Below, one piece after another: positions 19,685-30,230 of a stretch of DNA of 64,000 nucleotides (position 1 is its first letter; the number at the start of each line of letters is the position of its first letter). The notes under the pieces are model-generated. The model ran no database searches. It saw only the letters and a list, made by a program, of their open reading frames with translations, and had not been told where the DNA came from. The DNA comes from an uncultured Neomegalonema sp. (GTDB lineage: Bacteria; Pseudomonadota; Alphaproteobacteria; Rhodobacterales; Rhodobacteraceae). The DNA lies in NCBI GenBank assembly GCA_937957975.1, contig CALFFK010000047.1:1-64000 (forward strand). The letters are read 5' to 3'. The translations under genes were made by a program, and so were the position numbers.

Positions 19685-20528
19685 TGCACGTCTCCAAATT
19701 CAGCATCGAAACCCCGCCGACCACAGCATGACGTTCGCCAAGATACAATACCGCCGCATGGATCAAACCTTGTCGCCGCATTGTTTCGGCCTTGCGAACC
19801 CCGCGAGTCAGCGCCTCCGCTACTTCGGTCGATGACAAAGGCTCCACGCGCTGTGTGACGATTTTTTCGCCCAAATCACTGTCCGGGTCGATTTCACATG
19901 CTGCCACCCGCGTCACTTTACCCGACTCCGGCAAATCCACTGCATTCGCGATCAGTGTCGCCGCCACATCCGCCGCCGCCGCATTCCTGGCCAATACCGT
20001 TACGGCATCTGCAATCCCCAATGAATGTGACCGTCCCCGCCACCCGGAGGTCGCAACCCCCCGCACCGGATCATCCGCGCGTATGATGGCCTGATCCCTT
20101 GTTTCGCCAATTGCCACCCGCATGGCCTCACCGGGGGCCAGCCATAACGCCGCATCCCCACCATTATTCGCATAGGCCCGCAAGAGGCCCGGTCCCGCCG
20201 CTGCCCCAAGAACCGCATCCGCCACCGCTCCGGCCACTGCCGCCATCGGCGTTACAAATACGCGGGCATGAGGCGAAACCGCCTCCACCATCGCCCGCGC
20301 AATCTTTCCATCAGGGGCCGCAGCCCCGGACCCTTCCTCCACTTTTCGCCGGAGCAAGGGCAACTCCTCCACCATCTCTTCCAGCACCCCCCGAAACCGC
20401 TCAACCGCCCGCATCTCCGCTGCCGCAACTGCTGCGCTTTCCCCGAACGCCTGAAACACAATATCAATTGGCCCATGATTCAGATGCAGCCGCCCCCCCG
20501 ACAACCGCGACACCTGTGCCCCGCTCAT
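19677..20528 (-). CDS. UPF0280 family protein
   Basis: GVATSGWRGRSHSLGIADAVTVLA segment; start taken at MSGAQVSR, 4-bp overlap with upstream gene. Confidence 0.85.
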   Translation of the reverse strand: MSGAQVSRLSGGRLHLNHGPIDIVFQAFGESAAVAAAEMRAVERFRGVLEEMVEELPLLRRKVEEGSGAAAPDGKIARAMVEAVSPHARVFVTPMAAVAGAVADAVLGAAAGPGLLRAYANNGGDAALWLAPGEAMRVAIGETRDQAIIRADDPVRGVATSGWRGRSHSLGIADAVTVLARNAAAADVAATLIANAVDLPESGKVTRVAACEIDPDSDLGEKIVTQRVEPLSSTEVAEALTRGVRKAETMRRQGLIHAAVLYLGERHAVVGGVSMLNLETCNG

Positions 20529-21451
20529 GCCCTGTCTTGCGGTCGCTTTGCGCGCGACTGTTGCCAATCGTGATAGGTCTGTTTCGATCCTTTGACCTTC
20601 CATTCGATCCGGCCATTACTGTTTCGGTCCAGAATTACGGCAGAAGCAGCCGAGGGGCTGGAGAAAGGGTAAGGCTTCACGAAACGCATTCGGCCTTCTT
20701 CGTGAGCGATAAGAATGCCTTCATTGACAAGCTTTTCTTTCAGGCCGCCGTAGCTCTGCTGCACGAAATTGGTGTTCGTGAGCGCTTCCGAGTTTTCCAA
20801 TACGATGAACTCGCCATCTTCTTCGACGGCTTCGGCCTTCACTCCGGTTTTATGTCTGATCTCAAACCGGACATCGCCTGAAGTTCGTTGATCGACAGGC
20901 TCGATTGTCTGGCTTACCGCACGGGGTTGGGGCTTAAGCATGTCCAGTCCGATGACTGGCAGTATAATACGCAGATTGGCGAGAAACTGTTCCATGTTAG
21001 CTTTATCTGCTTCGGGCAGACGGCGGCGTCCGGTCTCAGGGTTCGTGCCGTTATCCAATGTTACGCGACCGGCTTTGGCCGTGAATTCGATGACTCGTGC
21101 TTCGAGATATTCAGCATGGCCTTTCGAAAGGTCGTCGTCGCTGGTTGTGATTGTGATCGCTGTTTCCCAGAAATCGCGTTTGACTGCACTTTGTTTGATC
21201 CGCTCACTGACCGAGTTGCCAGAACCGATATATACCTTGGTCATACCGGAGCGATCCGCGTCAGGTCCGGCCAGTATGTAGATGCCGGTGCGATCCACTT
21301 CGTCACGTGTTGTCAGATCTCCGAAAGCAGAAGCGCCACTGACGAACACCAGTCCAGTCCATCCGTGAATGGTCGCCTTACGCAGACCGCTCGGTTTTCC
21401 ATCGACCAGAAACAATTGTATCGTTCGACCAAAAATATCTTTGTCAGTCAT
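20525..21451 (-). CDS. GIY-YIG nuclease-domain / DUF4357 protein
   Basis: TGIYILAGP...KVYIGSGNSVSERIKQ and C-terminal FSSPSAASAVILDRNSNGRIEWKV. Confidence 0.85.
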   Translation of the reverse strand: MTDKDIFGRTIQLFLVDGKPSGLRKATIHGWTGLVFVSGASAFGDLTTRDEVDRTGIYILAGPDADRSGMTKVYIGSGNSVSERIKQSAVKRDFWETAITITTSDDDLSKGHAEYLEARVIEFTAKAGRVTLDNGTNPETGRRRLPEADKANMEQFLANLRIILPVIGLDMLKPQPRAVSQTIEPVDQRTSGDVRFEIRHKTGVKAEAVEEDGEFIVLENSEALTNTNFVQQSYGGLKEKLVNEGILIAHEEGRMRFVKPYPFSSPSAASAVILDRNSNGRIEWKVKGSKQTYHDWQQSRAKRPQDRA

Positions 21452-22905
21452 TCAGTCGCCTTCCACAACGGCCACGGATTACCTGCCACTGCCATCTCCT
21501 CGCAGTTCTCTGTTGCATATTCCCCGCCTGAAGCCCGTATATCATCCAGCGCCCGCACGGCCCCTGTATGCCCCCCCAATCCCGCATATTCCTCCGCCCG
21601 CAATGTGAATTCCAGCGGGGCCACCAGCGCAGGTGTCGGCACATAGCCGAACGATCCCTCCGGCATTGTCGTCACATCAACCATCAGCGTGATCCCGCCT
21701 CCCGGCCATACATAGACCGGCGCACCACCACAGGTCAGATAGGCCCGCCGATCCTGAACCGACCGGGTCAGCGCAATCGGGTTCTCCGTCACCCCCGCCC
21801 GCAGCGATCCCCCGGCTCCGCCCATGAAAAGCACAGTGCACAGCGCCGGTTCGCAATTCTCCGCGATCCGCTCGACCGACCCGCGTAAAGCCTCCGGCAT
21901 CTCTGCCTTGACCGGCTGCAAGTCATCATCCAGCACATAATATCCGAAATGCTCTCCCGTCGTGGAGACCATCAGCATCGTCAACCCGGCCCGCGCCCCC
22001 TTTTTTGCCCGCCATTCGCCAAGAATATCCAGTGGGTCTGACAGATCGGTTCCCCCCCATCCCGTCCCTGGTTCGGCCACCTTGAAATACCGCCCCGGCG
22101 TTGATTTCGCGCCCTTCACCCGGATACCCGTATCCGCCCAGTCGAGCACCTTCCCCGCCTGATGTTCCGACACGACGCCCGTGATATGGTCGTCCACGAC
22201 CACCACCTCGTCCACCAGCCCCTGCCACTGGCTCGCGAACATGCCGATGGTTGCCGAGCCACACCCGACGCGCATCCGTGTCTCGCGTATCCCGTCAACG
22301 ACCGGCGCTTCACCGGCCTGCACCACGACTGTCGAGCCACCATCAATGGTCAGCTCAACCGCTTCACCATTGCATAGCGCCAGCAACGCCTCGCAGGTCA
22401 CGCGCCCTTCCGGTTTTGACCCACCTGTCAGGTGACGCACCCCGCCCAGTGACAGCATTTGCGAACCGTATTCGCCGGTCGTCACATGCCCCACCGCCTC
22501 GCCTTTCGCTCGTACGGTTGCGGTTTCCGGCCCCAGATGCCGGTCAGTGTCGATCTTCACTTTTACACCGCAATAGGAAAAGATCGCCTCTGTCACGACC
22601 GTCACCAGATCGGCCCCTTCCACCTCGCTCGATACGATGAACGGCGCAGGCTTGTAGTCAGGATAGGTTGTCCCCGCCCCGATCCCCGTGACGAAATGTT
22701 CAGCGGGTCGCACCGCGTTTCCATCCCAGCCATCTGCCCCGAACGGCACTGCCTCCACCGCTCTCTCCAGCAAAACCAGCGGGTCCGTCCGCACGATCCG
22801 CCCGTCTGCATTGGCATAGCGATCACATGCCCCCGTCTGCCCCGGCGCAATGAAACACATCACCGGACACGCATCGCATCGTAGTTTTTTGGGGGGGGAA
22901 GTCAT
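21448..22905 (-). CDS. 6-hydroxynicotinate reductase-like protein
   Basis: Cys-rich N-terminus KLRCDACPVMCFIAPGQTGACDRYAN; neighbours are a molybdenum hydroxylase, UPF0280 and AA_synth. Confidence 0.85.
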   Translation of the reverse strand: MTSPPKKLRCDACPVMCFIAPGQTGACDRYANADGRIVRTDPLVLLERAVEAVPFGADGWDGNAVRPAEHFVTGIGAGTTYPDYKPAPFIVSSEVEGADLVTVVTEAIFSYCGVKVKIDTDRHLGPETATVRAKGEAVGHVTTGEYGSQMLSLGGVRHLTGGSKPEGRVTCEALLALCNGEAVELTIDGGSTVVVQAGEAPVVDGIRETRMRVGCGSATIGMFASQWQGLVDEVVVVDDHITGVVSEHQAGKVLDWADTGIRVKGAKSTPGRYFKVAEPGTGWGGTDLSDPLDILGEWRAKKGARAGLTMLMVSTTGEHFGYYVLDDDLQPVKAEMPEALRGSVERIAENCEPALCTVLFMGGAGGSLRAGVTENPIALTRSVQDRRAYLTCGGAPVYVWPGGGITLMVDVTTMPEGSFGYVPTPALVAPLEFTLRAEEYAGLGGHTGAVRALDDIRASGGEYATENCEEMAVAGNPWPLWKATE

Positions 22906-25613
22906 TGACCCCGCACCGCCGCAATCGCCGCATGAACCCGATGGGGCAGGGCGGGTAATTTCCTGATCTCTGCGCCTGTCGCATGGCGGATTGCGTTCAG
23001 GATTGCGGGTGCGGTCGGGATCAACACATGCTCCCCCAGCCCTCTCGCGCCGAACGGTCCCTCCGGGTCCGGCTTCTCGATCAGGATGCTTTCGATGGGC
23101 GGCACATCACCGATTGAGGGGATCAGGTAATCATGCAGGTTCTCTGTCCGACCCGGCAGGTATTCCTCCATCAGCGCCAATCCGATGCCCTGTGCAATGC
23201 CGCCCTCGATTTGCCCTTCTGCAAGCATTGGATTGATCGCCCGCCCTACATCATGCGCGGCCACGATCCGGCGCAGATGCACGGTTCCCAGTGCCTCGTC
23301 CACATCCAGCACCACCATCTGCGCGCCCCAGCCATAAACAGCATAGGGTGTGCCCTGCCCATTCTCGTCCAGTGGCGTGACGGGCGGATTGTACGTTTCC
23401 TCACCCATAAAGACGTAGCCAAATGCGTTTGCGGGTAATCCATTCAGCGCAATCCGCCTCACATCTCCGCCATCTTCCACAATGACTGATCCGCCATCCA
23501 GGCGCAGCCGCGCCCCATTCCCGGCATTGGCATGGCGCAGCACTGCCGCCCGCAGCGCCCGCCCCGCCAACTCTGCCGCCTTGCCGGTCACATAGGTCTG
23601 CCGTGAGGCCGAGGTCTTCCCGGCATCGGGTGTGATTGCCGTATCCGGCCCGATCAGCTCGAACGCTTTCAGCGGTAATCCGGCGGCATCCGCGCATATC
23701 TGGGTGATAACGGTGTTCGATCCCTGCCCAATATCGCTTGCGCCCTGATGCAGCACGACCTGTCCATCGGGCCGTACTCCCACCCGGATCGTTGAGGGGT
23801 TGGGCAGCGAGGTATTTCCGCATCCGTACCAGCACGAGGCCACCCCGACGCCGCGCACCAATCCGTCCGGTGCACCCTCGTCCAATGCGGCTTCCCAATG
23901 CGGCTTCAACGCATCAAGGCATTCTACGATTCCAACCTTTTGGATCATCTGACCTGTGCAGGTGGTATCCCCGTCGCGATAGGCGTTCAGCCGCCGGAAC
24001 GCCAGCCGATCCATCCCCGCCGCTTCGGCCAGCTTGTCATACAGCGTTTCCTGCATGATCGCCGCCTGTGGCACTCCGAACCCCCGAAAAGCCCCCGAAA
24101 CCGGCCCGTTCGTATGGATCGCCCGTCCAAGCGCCCGATAATGCGGCGTCCGGTAAGGCCCGGAAGCATGGACCGGAACCCGGTTCGCCACCGTCGGCCC
24201 CCAGCTTGCGTATGCGCCCGTATTGAAATCTCCGGTGAAATCCATTCCAATGATCCGCCCCTCGGCATCCGTTCCTATGGTTGCCGTCATTGTTGCCGGA
24301 TGCCGTTTGGTCGTCGATTGCATGGATTCCGTGCGCGTATAGACCATCCGCGCTGCCCGCCCGGTTTTCAGCGCCACCAGCCCGATCAGCGGATGCAGCG
24401 ATACATCCAGCTTTGACCCGAAACCGCCCCCTGTCGCTGTGGGGATGATCCGTACTTTTTCTGGGGCCAGACCGAGCAGCGCAGCTGTATCATCCCGATC
24501 CATTACCGGAGCCTGCGTACAGGTCTGAACGACGAGCATATCCCCATCCATCCACGCAACCCCGGCCTCCGGCTCGATATAAGCGTGCTCAACATAGGAA
24601 GTCTGAATCGTCGCTTTGGCGGTGTGGGTTGCCCCGGCCAGGGCTGTTTCCACATCCCCTTGCTGTACAAAGCCCTGCGTCAGGATATTTCCGGCTCGCC
24701 CGTTATGCAGATCAGCGGCGCCAATTCCTGCTGCTTCGTCCAGCACATCGGGCAGGGGGTCCCAGATTATTGGAAAATCTGAAAGATCGCTCTCCTCACA
24801 TCCGTCATCGAAGGCGACCAGCGCCACCGCCTCCCCCCGGAATCGTGCGACCTCCTCAGCCAGCATCGGCTGATCCGCAAAGGGTGGAATAACTCCGAAA
24901 CGATTGACACCCGGTACATCGGCGGCAGTCCAAACCCCGGCGCAGCCTTCCGGCCTCCATTCTTCCAGATTGCCGAAGCTGAACCGTGCATGGTGATGCG
25001 GCGACCGGATCGCGCGCACCACCAGCGCCCCATCGGGCCATTCATCTGCCCCGAATACATCCGTCCCGTCCACCTTGCGCTGTCCGTCCAGCCGCTCGAC
25101 CCGCGCCCCGACCGCATGACCGGCCTCCGGCATTACAACGGGCGCAACCGGGCGCCCCGCATCACAGACCGCCGCGATAATCTTTCGATAGCCGGTACAG
25201 CGGCACAACACTCCCGCCAACGCGCTTTCAACCTCCGCTTCCGAAGGCGCTGCAACCCGCTGCAATAACGCAACCGCGCTTATCAGCATTCCCGGCGTGC
25301 AAATCCCGCATTGTGCTGCCCCATGGTGCAGGAATGCGGCTTTCAGCCGTTCTCCGATGCTGTTATCCAGCCCTTCGACGGTCGTGATTTCTGCGCCCAC
25401 CGCCCGCGCTACCGGCATCAGACAGGAGCACATCGCCTCTCCATCCACCAGCACGGTGCAGGCTCCGCAATCCCCTGCATCACAGCCGACTTTGGTGCCG
25501 CGCAGCCCACATTCCTCACGCAACACATCCGATAGCCGCCGCAGCGGCGCATCCCCGATATTTATCGCCTGACCGTTCACGCTCAGGAACGGCGCATTCG
25601 TATCCAGACTCAT
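22902..25613 (-). CDS. xanthine-dehydrogenase-family fused 2Fe-2S / molybdopterin-binding subunit
   Basis: GCDAGDCGACTVLVDG...CGICTPGML...CRCTGY 2Fe-2S domains followed by Mo domain (GGGFGSKLD, GAFRGFGVPQ, GARGLGEH). Confidence 0.92.
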   Translation of the reverse strand: MSLDTNAPFLSVNGQAINIGDAPLRRLSDVLREECGLRGTKVGCDAGDCGACTVLVDGEAMCSCLMPVARAVGAEITTVEGLDNSIGERLKAAFLHHGAAQCGICTPGMLISAVALLQRVAAPSEAEVESALAGVLCRCTGYRKIIAAVCDAGRPVAPVVMPEAGHAVGARVERLDGQRKVDGTDVFGADEWPDGALVVRAIRSPHHHARFSFGNLEEWRPEGCAGVWTAADVPGVNRFGVIPPFADQPMLAEEVARFRGEAVALVAFDDGCEESDLSDFPIIWDPLPDVLDEAAGIGAADLHNGRAGNILTQGFVQQGDVETALAGATHTAKATIQTSYVEHAYIEPEAGVAWMDGDMLVVQTCTQAPVMDRDDTAALLGLAPEKVRIIPTATGGGFGSKLDVSLHPLIGLVALKTGRAARMVYTRTESMQSTTKRHPATMTATIGTDAEGRIIGMDFTGDFNTGAYASWGPTVANRVPVHASGPYRTPHYRALGRAIHTNGPVSGAFRGFGVPQAAIMQETLYDKLAEAAGMDRLAFRRLNAYRDGDTTCTGQMIQKVGIVECLDALKPHWEAALDEGAPDGLVRGVGVASCWYGCGNTSLPNPSTIRVGVRPDGQVVLHQGASDIGQGSNTVITQICADAAGLPLKAFELIGPDTAITPDAGKTSASRQTYVTGKAAELAGRALRAAVLRHANAGNGARLRLDGGSVIVEDGGDVRRIALNGLPANAFGYVFMGEETYNPPVTPLDENGQGTPYAVYGWGAQMVVLDVDEALGTVHLRRIVAAHDVGRAINPMLAEGQIEGGIAQGIGLALMEEYLPGRTENLHDYLIPSIGDVPPIESILIEKPDPEGPFGARGLGEHVLIPTAPAILNAIRHATGAEIRKLPALPHRVHAAIAAVRGQ

Positions 25614-26443
25614 TGATACGCCTTCGCCATCATCCGTGCCACCAGCGCTACGGCGGCATCAGCCCGATATGCCGCGCTTCCTCGCACATCGTCGATTGGA
25701 TCAAGCGTTTTGGCCACGCAATCTGCAACAAGGGCAGTGGAGGGCGGTCCTGCCGTTGTAACCAGCGTTTCTTCCAGCTTCACCAGCCTGCGCGCCGTTG
25801 CACTGCACGACCCCACCGCGATTCGGGCGGTTGTGAGGCGATCGCCTTCCATGACGAACCGCCCCGCAACCATGACGATGGAAATGACGAGATGCCTGCG
25901 CGCACCCAGCTTGCTGAAATTTGAATACCCTGCGCCGCTTGTCGCCGGAACGAGGATTGCTGAAACCAGTTCACCGGCTCCCAGCGCCGTGTGTCGTGGT
26001 CCAATCAGAAATTCGGATAGCGGTAACACCCGAATCCCCTGCGCCGAGATCAACTCTACCGAAGCATCCAGCGTCAGCAGCGGTGGTACTCCATCCGCCG
26101 CCGGTGACGCATTGCACAGGTTCCCGGCCACCGTCCCGGCATTTTGTATCTGAACCGCCCCAACCTCGCGTGCCGCCTGTTTCAGCCCATCGAAAGCGGT
26201 GGGCAAATCCGCGCGCAGTACATCGGTCCAGGTTGTCCCGGCCCCGATCCGCCAGCCACCGGCTTTCCGGTCAATCCCGCGCAATTCCCTGATCCCTGCA
26301 AGATCGAGAACCGACCCCGTCAAGGATTGCGCTTTTGTTGCCGGATAGAGGTCTGTTCCCCCCGCGAGGATGGTGCAAGGTCTCCCGGCCAGCAGAGTGA
26401 CGGCATGGTCGAGGTCGGCAGGGCAAAAATACTCGGCGATCAT
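25610..26443 (-). CDS. xanthine-dehydrogenase-family FAD-binding subunit
   Basis: TILAGGTDLYPATK, QIQNAGTVAGNLCNASPAADG. Confidence 0.92.
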   Translation of the reverse strand: MIAEYFCPADLDHAVTLLAGRPCTILAGGTDLYPATKAQSLTGSVLDLAGIRELRGIDRKAGGWRIGAGTTWTDVLRADLPTAFDGLKQAAREVGAVQIQNAGTVAGNLCNASPAADGVPPLLTLDASVELISAQGIRVLPLSEFLIGPRHTALGAGELVSAILVPATSGAGYSNFSKLGARRHLVISIVMVAGRFVMEGDRLTTARIAVGSCSATARRLVKLEETLVTTAGPPSTALVADCVAKTLDPIDDVRGSAAYRADAAVALVARMMAKAYQ

Positions 26444-26500
26444 CGATTAATCTTCATGCCCGACCTGCGCCCTTGTCAAACGCTCAGTTGGAATGCGTCG

Positions 26501-27367
26501 CTATCGGGTGAGCGCGATTCCCCTGCGTCCAGCCAGATCCTGCACGAATTGCCATGCCACACGCCCGGAAATCGCCCCGCGTGTCTGTCGCCATTCAATG
26601 GCTTCGGCGTATAGTTCATCGTCAGAAACATCGACCCCGTAAGCGTCGCAATATCCCCGGATCATCCCAAGAAATTCCTTTTGATCACATGGGTGAAAAC
26701 CCAGCCACAGCCCGAAGCGATCCGACAGTGACACCTTCTCTTCCGTTGCTTCGCCCGGATTGATGCCCACCCGCTGTTCGTTCTCGATCATGTCGCGGGG
26801 CATCAGATGTCGCCGGTTTGAGGTCGCATAGAATACCGCATTCTCCGGTCGCCCCTCCACCCCGCCATCAAGTGCGGCTTTGAGCGATTTGTAATGCGTA
26901 TCGTCCCGGTCGAAGCTCAGATCATCACAGAACATCAGGAACCGCTTGCCTTGCGTTTCCCGCACTATGGAGAGCAATCGATGCAGCGTAGGAATATCAT
27001 CGCGCAACACTTCGACCAGCAGCAGCCCATGCCCTTCCGAATTGACCTGCGCATGTGCGGCTTTGACCAGCGACGACTTCCCCATCCCCCGCGCGCCCCA
27101 CAGCAACGCATTATTCGCGGGCAATCCTTGCGCAAACCGGCGGGTGTTTTCCAGCAGCGTCTCCCGCGCCCGGTCGATCCCTTGTAACAGGTCCAGATCG
27201 ACCCGATTCACCTTGGTTACTGGATCGAGTCGATCATGGGCAGGCTGTTCCCCTGCGTGCCAGACGAAAGCGTCGGCCATATCAAAATTTGGTGGCGGGG
27301 CAGGGGGCGGGCTGATCCGCTCCAGCGCCTCGGCGATGCGGAGCAGGGCGTTTTCATCGAGGCTCAC
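26501..27367 (-). CDS. DUF815 ATP-binding protein
   Basis: NNALLWGARGMGKSSLVKA Walker A, FCDDLSFD Walker B-like, DRFGLWLGFHPCDQ. Confidence 0.9.
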   Translation of the reverse strand: MSLDENALLRIAEALERISPPPAPPPNFDMADAFVWHAGEQPAHDRLDPVTKVNRVDLDLLQGIDRARETLLENTRRFAQGLPANNALLWGARGMGKSSLVKAAHAQVNSEGHGLLLVEVLRDDIPTLHRLLSIVRETQGKRFLMFCDDLSFDRDDTHYKSLKAALDGGVEGRPENAVFYATSNRRHLMPRDMIENEQRVGINPGEATEEKVSLSDRFGLWLGFHPCDQKEFLGMIRGYCDAYGVDVSDDELYAEAIEWRQTRGAISGRVAWQFVQDLAGRRGIALTR

Positions 27368-28167
27368 AGGTCGTCCCCATCATCCTCATCGTCGTCATCA
27401 AGGCCAAGGTCTTTGCGCCGTTTCTTCTCTTTCTTCTCAATCATCGCGACCAGATGGATCGAGATTTCGTAGAGCAGATAAGTCGGCACTCCGAGCGCCA
27501 ATTGGCTGATGGGGTCAGGCGGTGTCAGGATCATCGCCATGAAGGCGATCCCGACGATGGCATATTTTCGCCATTCCTTCAGGCCGTCTGACGTTACGAT
27601 ACCGGCCTTGCCGAGCAGCGTCAGCAATACGGGAAGCTGAAAGCTGACCCCGAAAGCGAACAGCAGCGTCTTGATAAAATCAATGAACTGCCGAACCGAA
27701 TAGGTAGTCTCGACCGAGATATTCTTCTCGGCTTCCGCGAAATTGATGAGCCAGTCGAGGGCCAGCGGGATGACGATAAAATAGGCAAGGCTCGCGCCGA
27801 GAAAGAACAGAAACGGTGTTGCCATCAGAAACGGCAGAAACGCCCCTTGTTCGTTCTTATACAGGCCTGGCGCAACAAAGCCCCATATCTGCGCGGCAAT
27901 GAACGGAAAGGCGAGGAAGAACGCCCCCCACAGCGAGATATTGATGACCGTGAAGAACAGTTCCTGTGGCGACAGAACCATCAATTCGGCATCGGGCCTT
28001 ATCCGCAACAGTGGATATGACAGAAAATCCACAATTTCATTGCGGAAGATGATGCAGACGACGAACGCAATTCCCAGCGCCGCCATAGCCTTGATGAGCC
28101 GGTCGCGCAGTTCCGCCAGATGTTCGATGAGGGGGGCCTTGGAGGCGTCAATATCGTCCTGCGTCAT
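27364..28167 (-). CDS. tatC: Sec-independent protein translocase TatC
   Basis: PLIEHLAELRDRLIKA; FQLPVLLTLLGKAGIV. Confidence 0.96.
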   Translation of the reverse strand: MTQDDIDASKAPLIEHLAELRDRLIKAMAALGIAFVVCIIFRNEIVDFLSYPLLRIRPDAELMVLSPQELFFTVINISLWGAFFLAFPFIAAQIWGFVAPGLYKNEQGAFLPFLMATPFLFFLGASLAYFIVIPLALDWLINFAEAEKNISVETTYSVRQFIDFIKTLLFAFGVSFQLPVLLTLLGKAGIVTSDGLKEWRKYAIVGIAFMAMILTPPDPISQLALGVPTYLLYEISIHLVAMIEKKEKKRRKDLGLDDDDEDDGDDL

Positions 28168-28180
28168 GCTCCGGCCCTGT

Positions 28181-28624
28181 TTAACCGGATTTCGCGTCGG
28201 CGTTCCGGGAAGTGTCTTCAGTGGCGGCGAGGGGTTCCATCACCGGCTCTGGTTCGGGGCTGTCTTGCGACGCTCCAAAACCTGATTCCTCGGCCCGCTG
28301 TCTCATCTCATCCGGTGAAAGAACGGGGTTCTTCTTCGGTTCAGCGGGTTTGTCGTCATCGTCGTCGAGATTCATTTTCTCGTTTAGCATGTCCGTCACC
28401 CCGGACTTGCCTTGCAGCAGTTTCCTGGCATCCCGGAATTCTTCAAGATCAGCCTCGCGCGCGGCATCGTTCATCGAATCCTGAAACTGCCGCGCCAGCC
28501 CTTTCGCTTGCCCGACGAATTTGCCCACCGACCGCATCATGCGCGGTAAATCCTTCGGCCCGATCACGATCAGGGCGAGAGCACCGACGACCAGAAGCTC
28601 CGGGAGACTGAAATTACCGAACAT
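28181..28624 (-). CDS. tatB: Sec-independent protein translocase TatB
   Basis: [35 protein letters not shown]. Confidence 0.95.
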   Translation of the reverse strand: MFGNFSLPELLVVGALALIVIGPKDLPRMMRSVGKFVGQAKGLARQFQDSMNDAAREADLEEFRDARKLLQGKSGVTDMLNEKMNLDDDDDKPAEPKKNPVLSPDEMRQRAEESGFGASQDSPEPEPVMEPLAATEDTSRNADAKSG

Positions 28625-28648
28625 GCGCGTCCTTCAGGGCGACGCGCC

Positions 28649-28903
28649 TCAGGCGCTGTCGCGTTCCTTTTGCGGCGTGACGTCGATAGGCTCTGCGGGA
28701 CCATCAACTACGACGTTATCGGATGCAACACGCTCGGTGCGCGCCGTATCAATCGCGTCGTCATCGTCGTCCTTCATGCCTTTCTTGAAGCTTTTGATTC
28801 CCTTCGCGACGTCGCCCATCAGTTCGGAAATCTTACCCCGACCAAACAGAAGCACCACGAGGATGCCGACAATGGCGAGTTGCCAGATGCTGATGCCACC
28901 CAT
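28649..28903 (-). CDS. tatA: Sec-independent protein translocase TatA
   Basis: [43 protein letters not shown]. Confidence 0.95.
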   Translation of the reverse strand: MGGISIWQLAIVGILVVLLFGRGKISELMGDVAKGIKSFKKGMKDDDDDAIDTARTERVASDNVVVDGPAEPIDVTPQKERDSA

Positions 28904-29033
28904 CGATGACCTCCCAAGTCCATAAATGACGCTCGTAATCACAAGGGTCGCGAGCCGTCTTGCCCTCACACATAAGGGCTTGTCTTCCCGCATTAAAGGG
29001 AAAACACTGGCTTGCCCCGTAATCACCTCAAAG

Positions 29034-30155
29034 TCAGGTCGATGCGCTGTCTCCATGCACGTAGGGCGAGCGGACCTTGCTCTGCGCCGCACAGGGAAAA
29101 AGGTGGCATGATTCACGTTTCAGCGACAGCCAGACCCGTTCGCCAGCCGCTGGCGTAAAGACCCCCGGTACTGTCGCGCGCAGCACCGATCCGTCATGGT
29201 CCATACTTACTTCGATCAGGCTTTCAGACCCCATAAACCGTGCGCGCTGCACGGTTCCCGGTGCGGCCACCCCTGTTCGCGCGCTCGACTCAGGCTTGCG
29301 TCCCTCATCCAGATCTATCCGCAGATGCTGCGGGCGCACGATAATCTCCACATCCGCATCATCCACCAGCCCCGGTGTCAGGAATAATCCGAAGGGCGTA
29401 TCCGTTTGCCGCGAACGTACCGATCCATGAATGACGTTCAGATCGGAAAAGAACGCTGCTGCTGCCCGGTCCTTGGGGTTATTGTAGATGTGATAGGGGG
29501 CACCAACCTGTTCAATCTTTCCATCCCGCATCAGCGCGATTCGGTCGGCCATCCGCAATGCCTCTTCGGGATCGTGCGTCACCAGCAAAACAGCCGCTTC
29601 TTCCTGTTTCAACACCGAAAGGGCCGCATCGCGCACCTCGTCCCTTAATCGGTTATCGAGGCCAGAGAACGGTTCATCCATCAGCATGACGCGCGGTTTC
29701 GGCGCCAGCGCCCGCGCCAGCGCAATCCGCTGTTGCTCGCCCCCCGACAATTCATGCGGATACTTGTCGGCATGTGCGGCCATCTCGACCCGGTCCAGAT
29801 ATTCGCGCGCGATCCGCTTGCGTTCGCTCCGGCTATGTCCGTTCAGCCCGAAAGCAACATTGTCGAGTACGCGCAAATGCGGGAACAGGGCGAAATCCTG
29901 AAACATCAATCCGATTGATCGTTTTTCAGGCGGTTCGTGCCGCTCGGCATCCGAAACCACCTCTCCATCAATCAGGACGCTCCCCCCCGATTGCCGTTCG
30001 ACCCCCGCTGCAATCCGCAGCGTCGTCGATTTCCCACAGCCGGAAGGCCCAAGCAGACACACGACCTCCCCCGGCGCGATGTCCAGCGACACATCACGCA
30101 CGGCAACCGTGTCGCCGTAATCCTTAACCAATCCTTTGAGCGCAAGACGTGTCAT
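29034..30155 (-). CDS. ABC transporter ATP-binding protein (iron(III)/PotA-like class)
   Basis: [42 protein letters not shown]-terminal TOBE-like region. Confidence 0.9.
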   Translation of the reverse strand: MTRLALKGLVKDYGDTVAVRDVSLDIAPGEVVCLLGPSGCGKSTTLRIAAGVERQSGGSVLIDGEVVSDAERHEPPEKRSIGLMFQDFALFPHLRVLDNVAFGLNGHSRSERKRIAREYLDRVEMAAHADKYPHELSGGEQQRIALARALAPKPRVMLMDEPFSGLDNRLRDEVRDAALSVLKQEEAAVLLVTHDPEEALRMADRIALMRDGKIEQVGAPYHIYNNPKDRAAAAFFSDLNVIHGSVRSRQTDTPFGLFLTPGLVDDADVEIIVRPQHLRIDLDEGRKPESSARTGVAAPGTVQRARFMGSESLIEVSMDHDGSVLRATVPGVFTPAAGERVWLSLKRESCHLFPCAAQSKVRSPYVHGDSAST

Positions 30156-30230
30156 GAAGCCACTTTTCGCGTTTAGCCGAGTGTTTCCCTCGGAATTATC
30201 TAGGTCAGTATGTATGGCCTTGCAAGAAAG

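Noticed and set aside
20525-21451. GIY-YIG gene as part of a restriction-modification or other defence island
   Set aside because: No methyltransferase, helicase or other defence gene adjacent; neighbours are catabolic, so only the unusual context is reported
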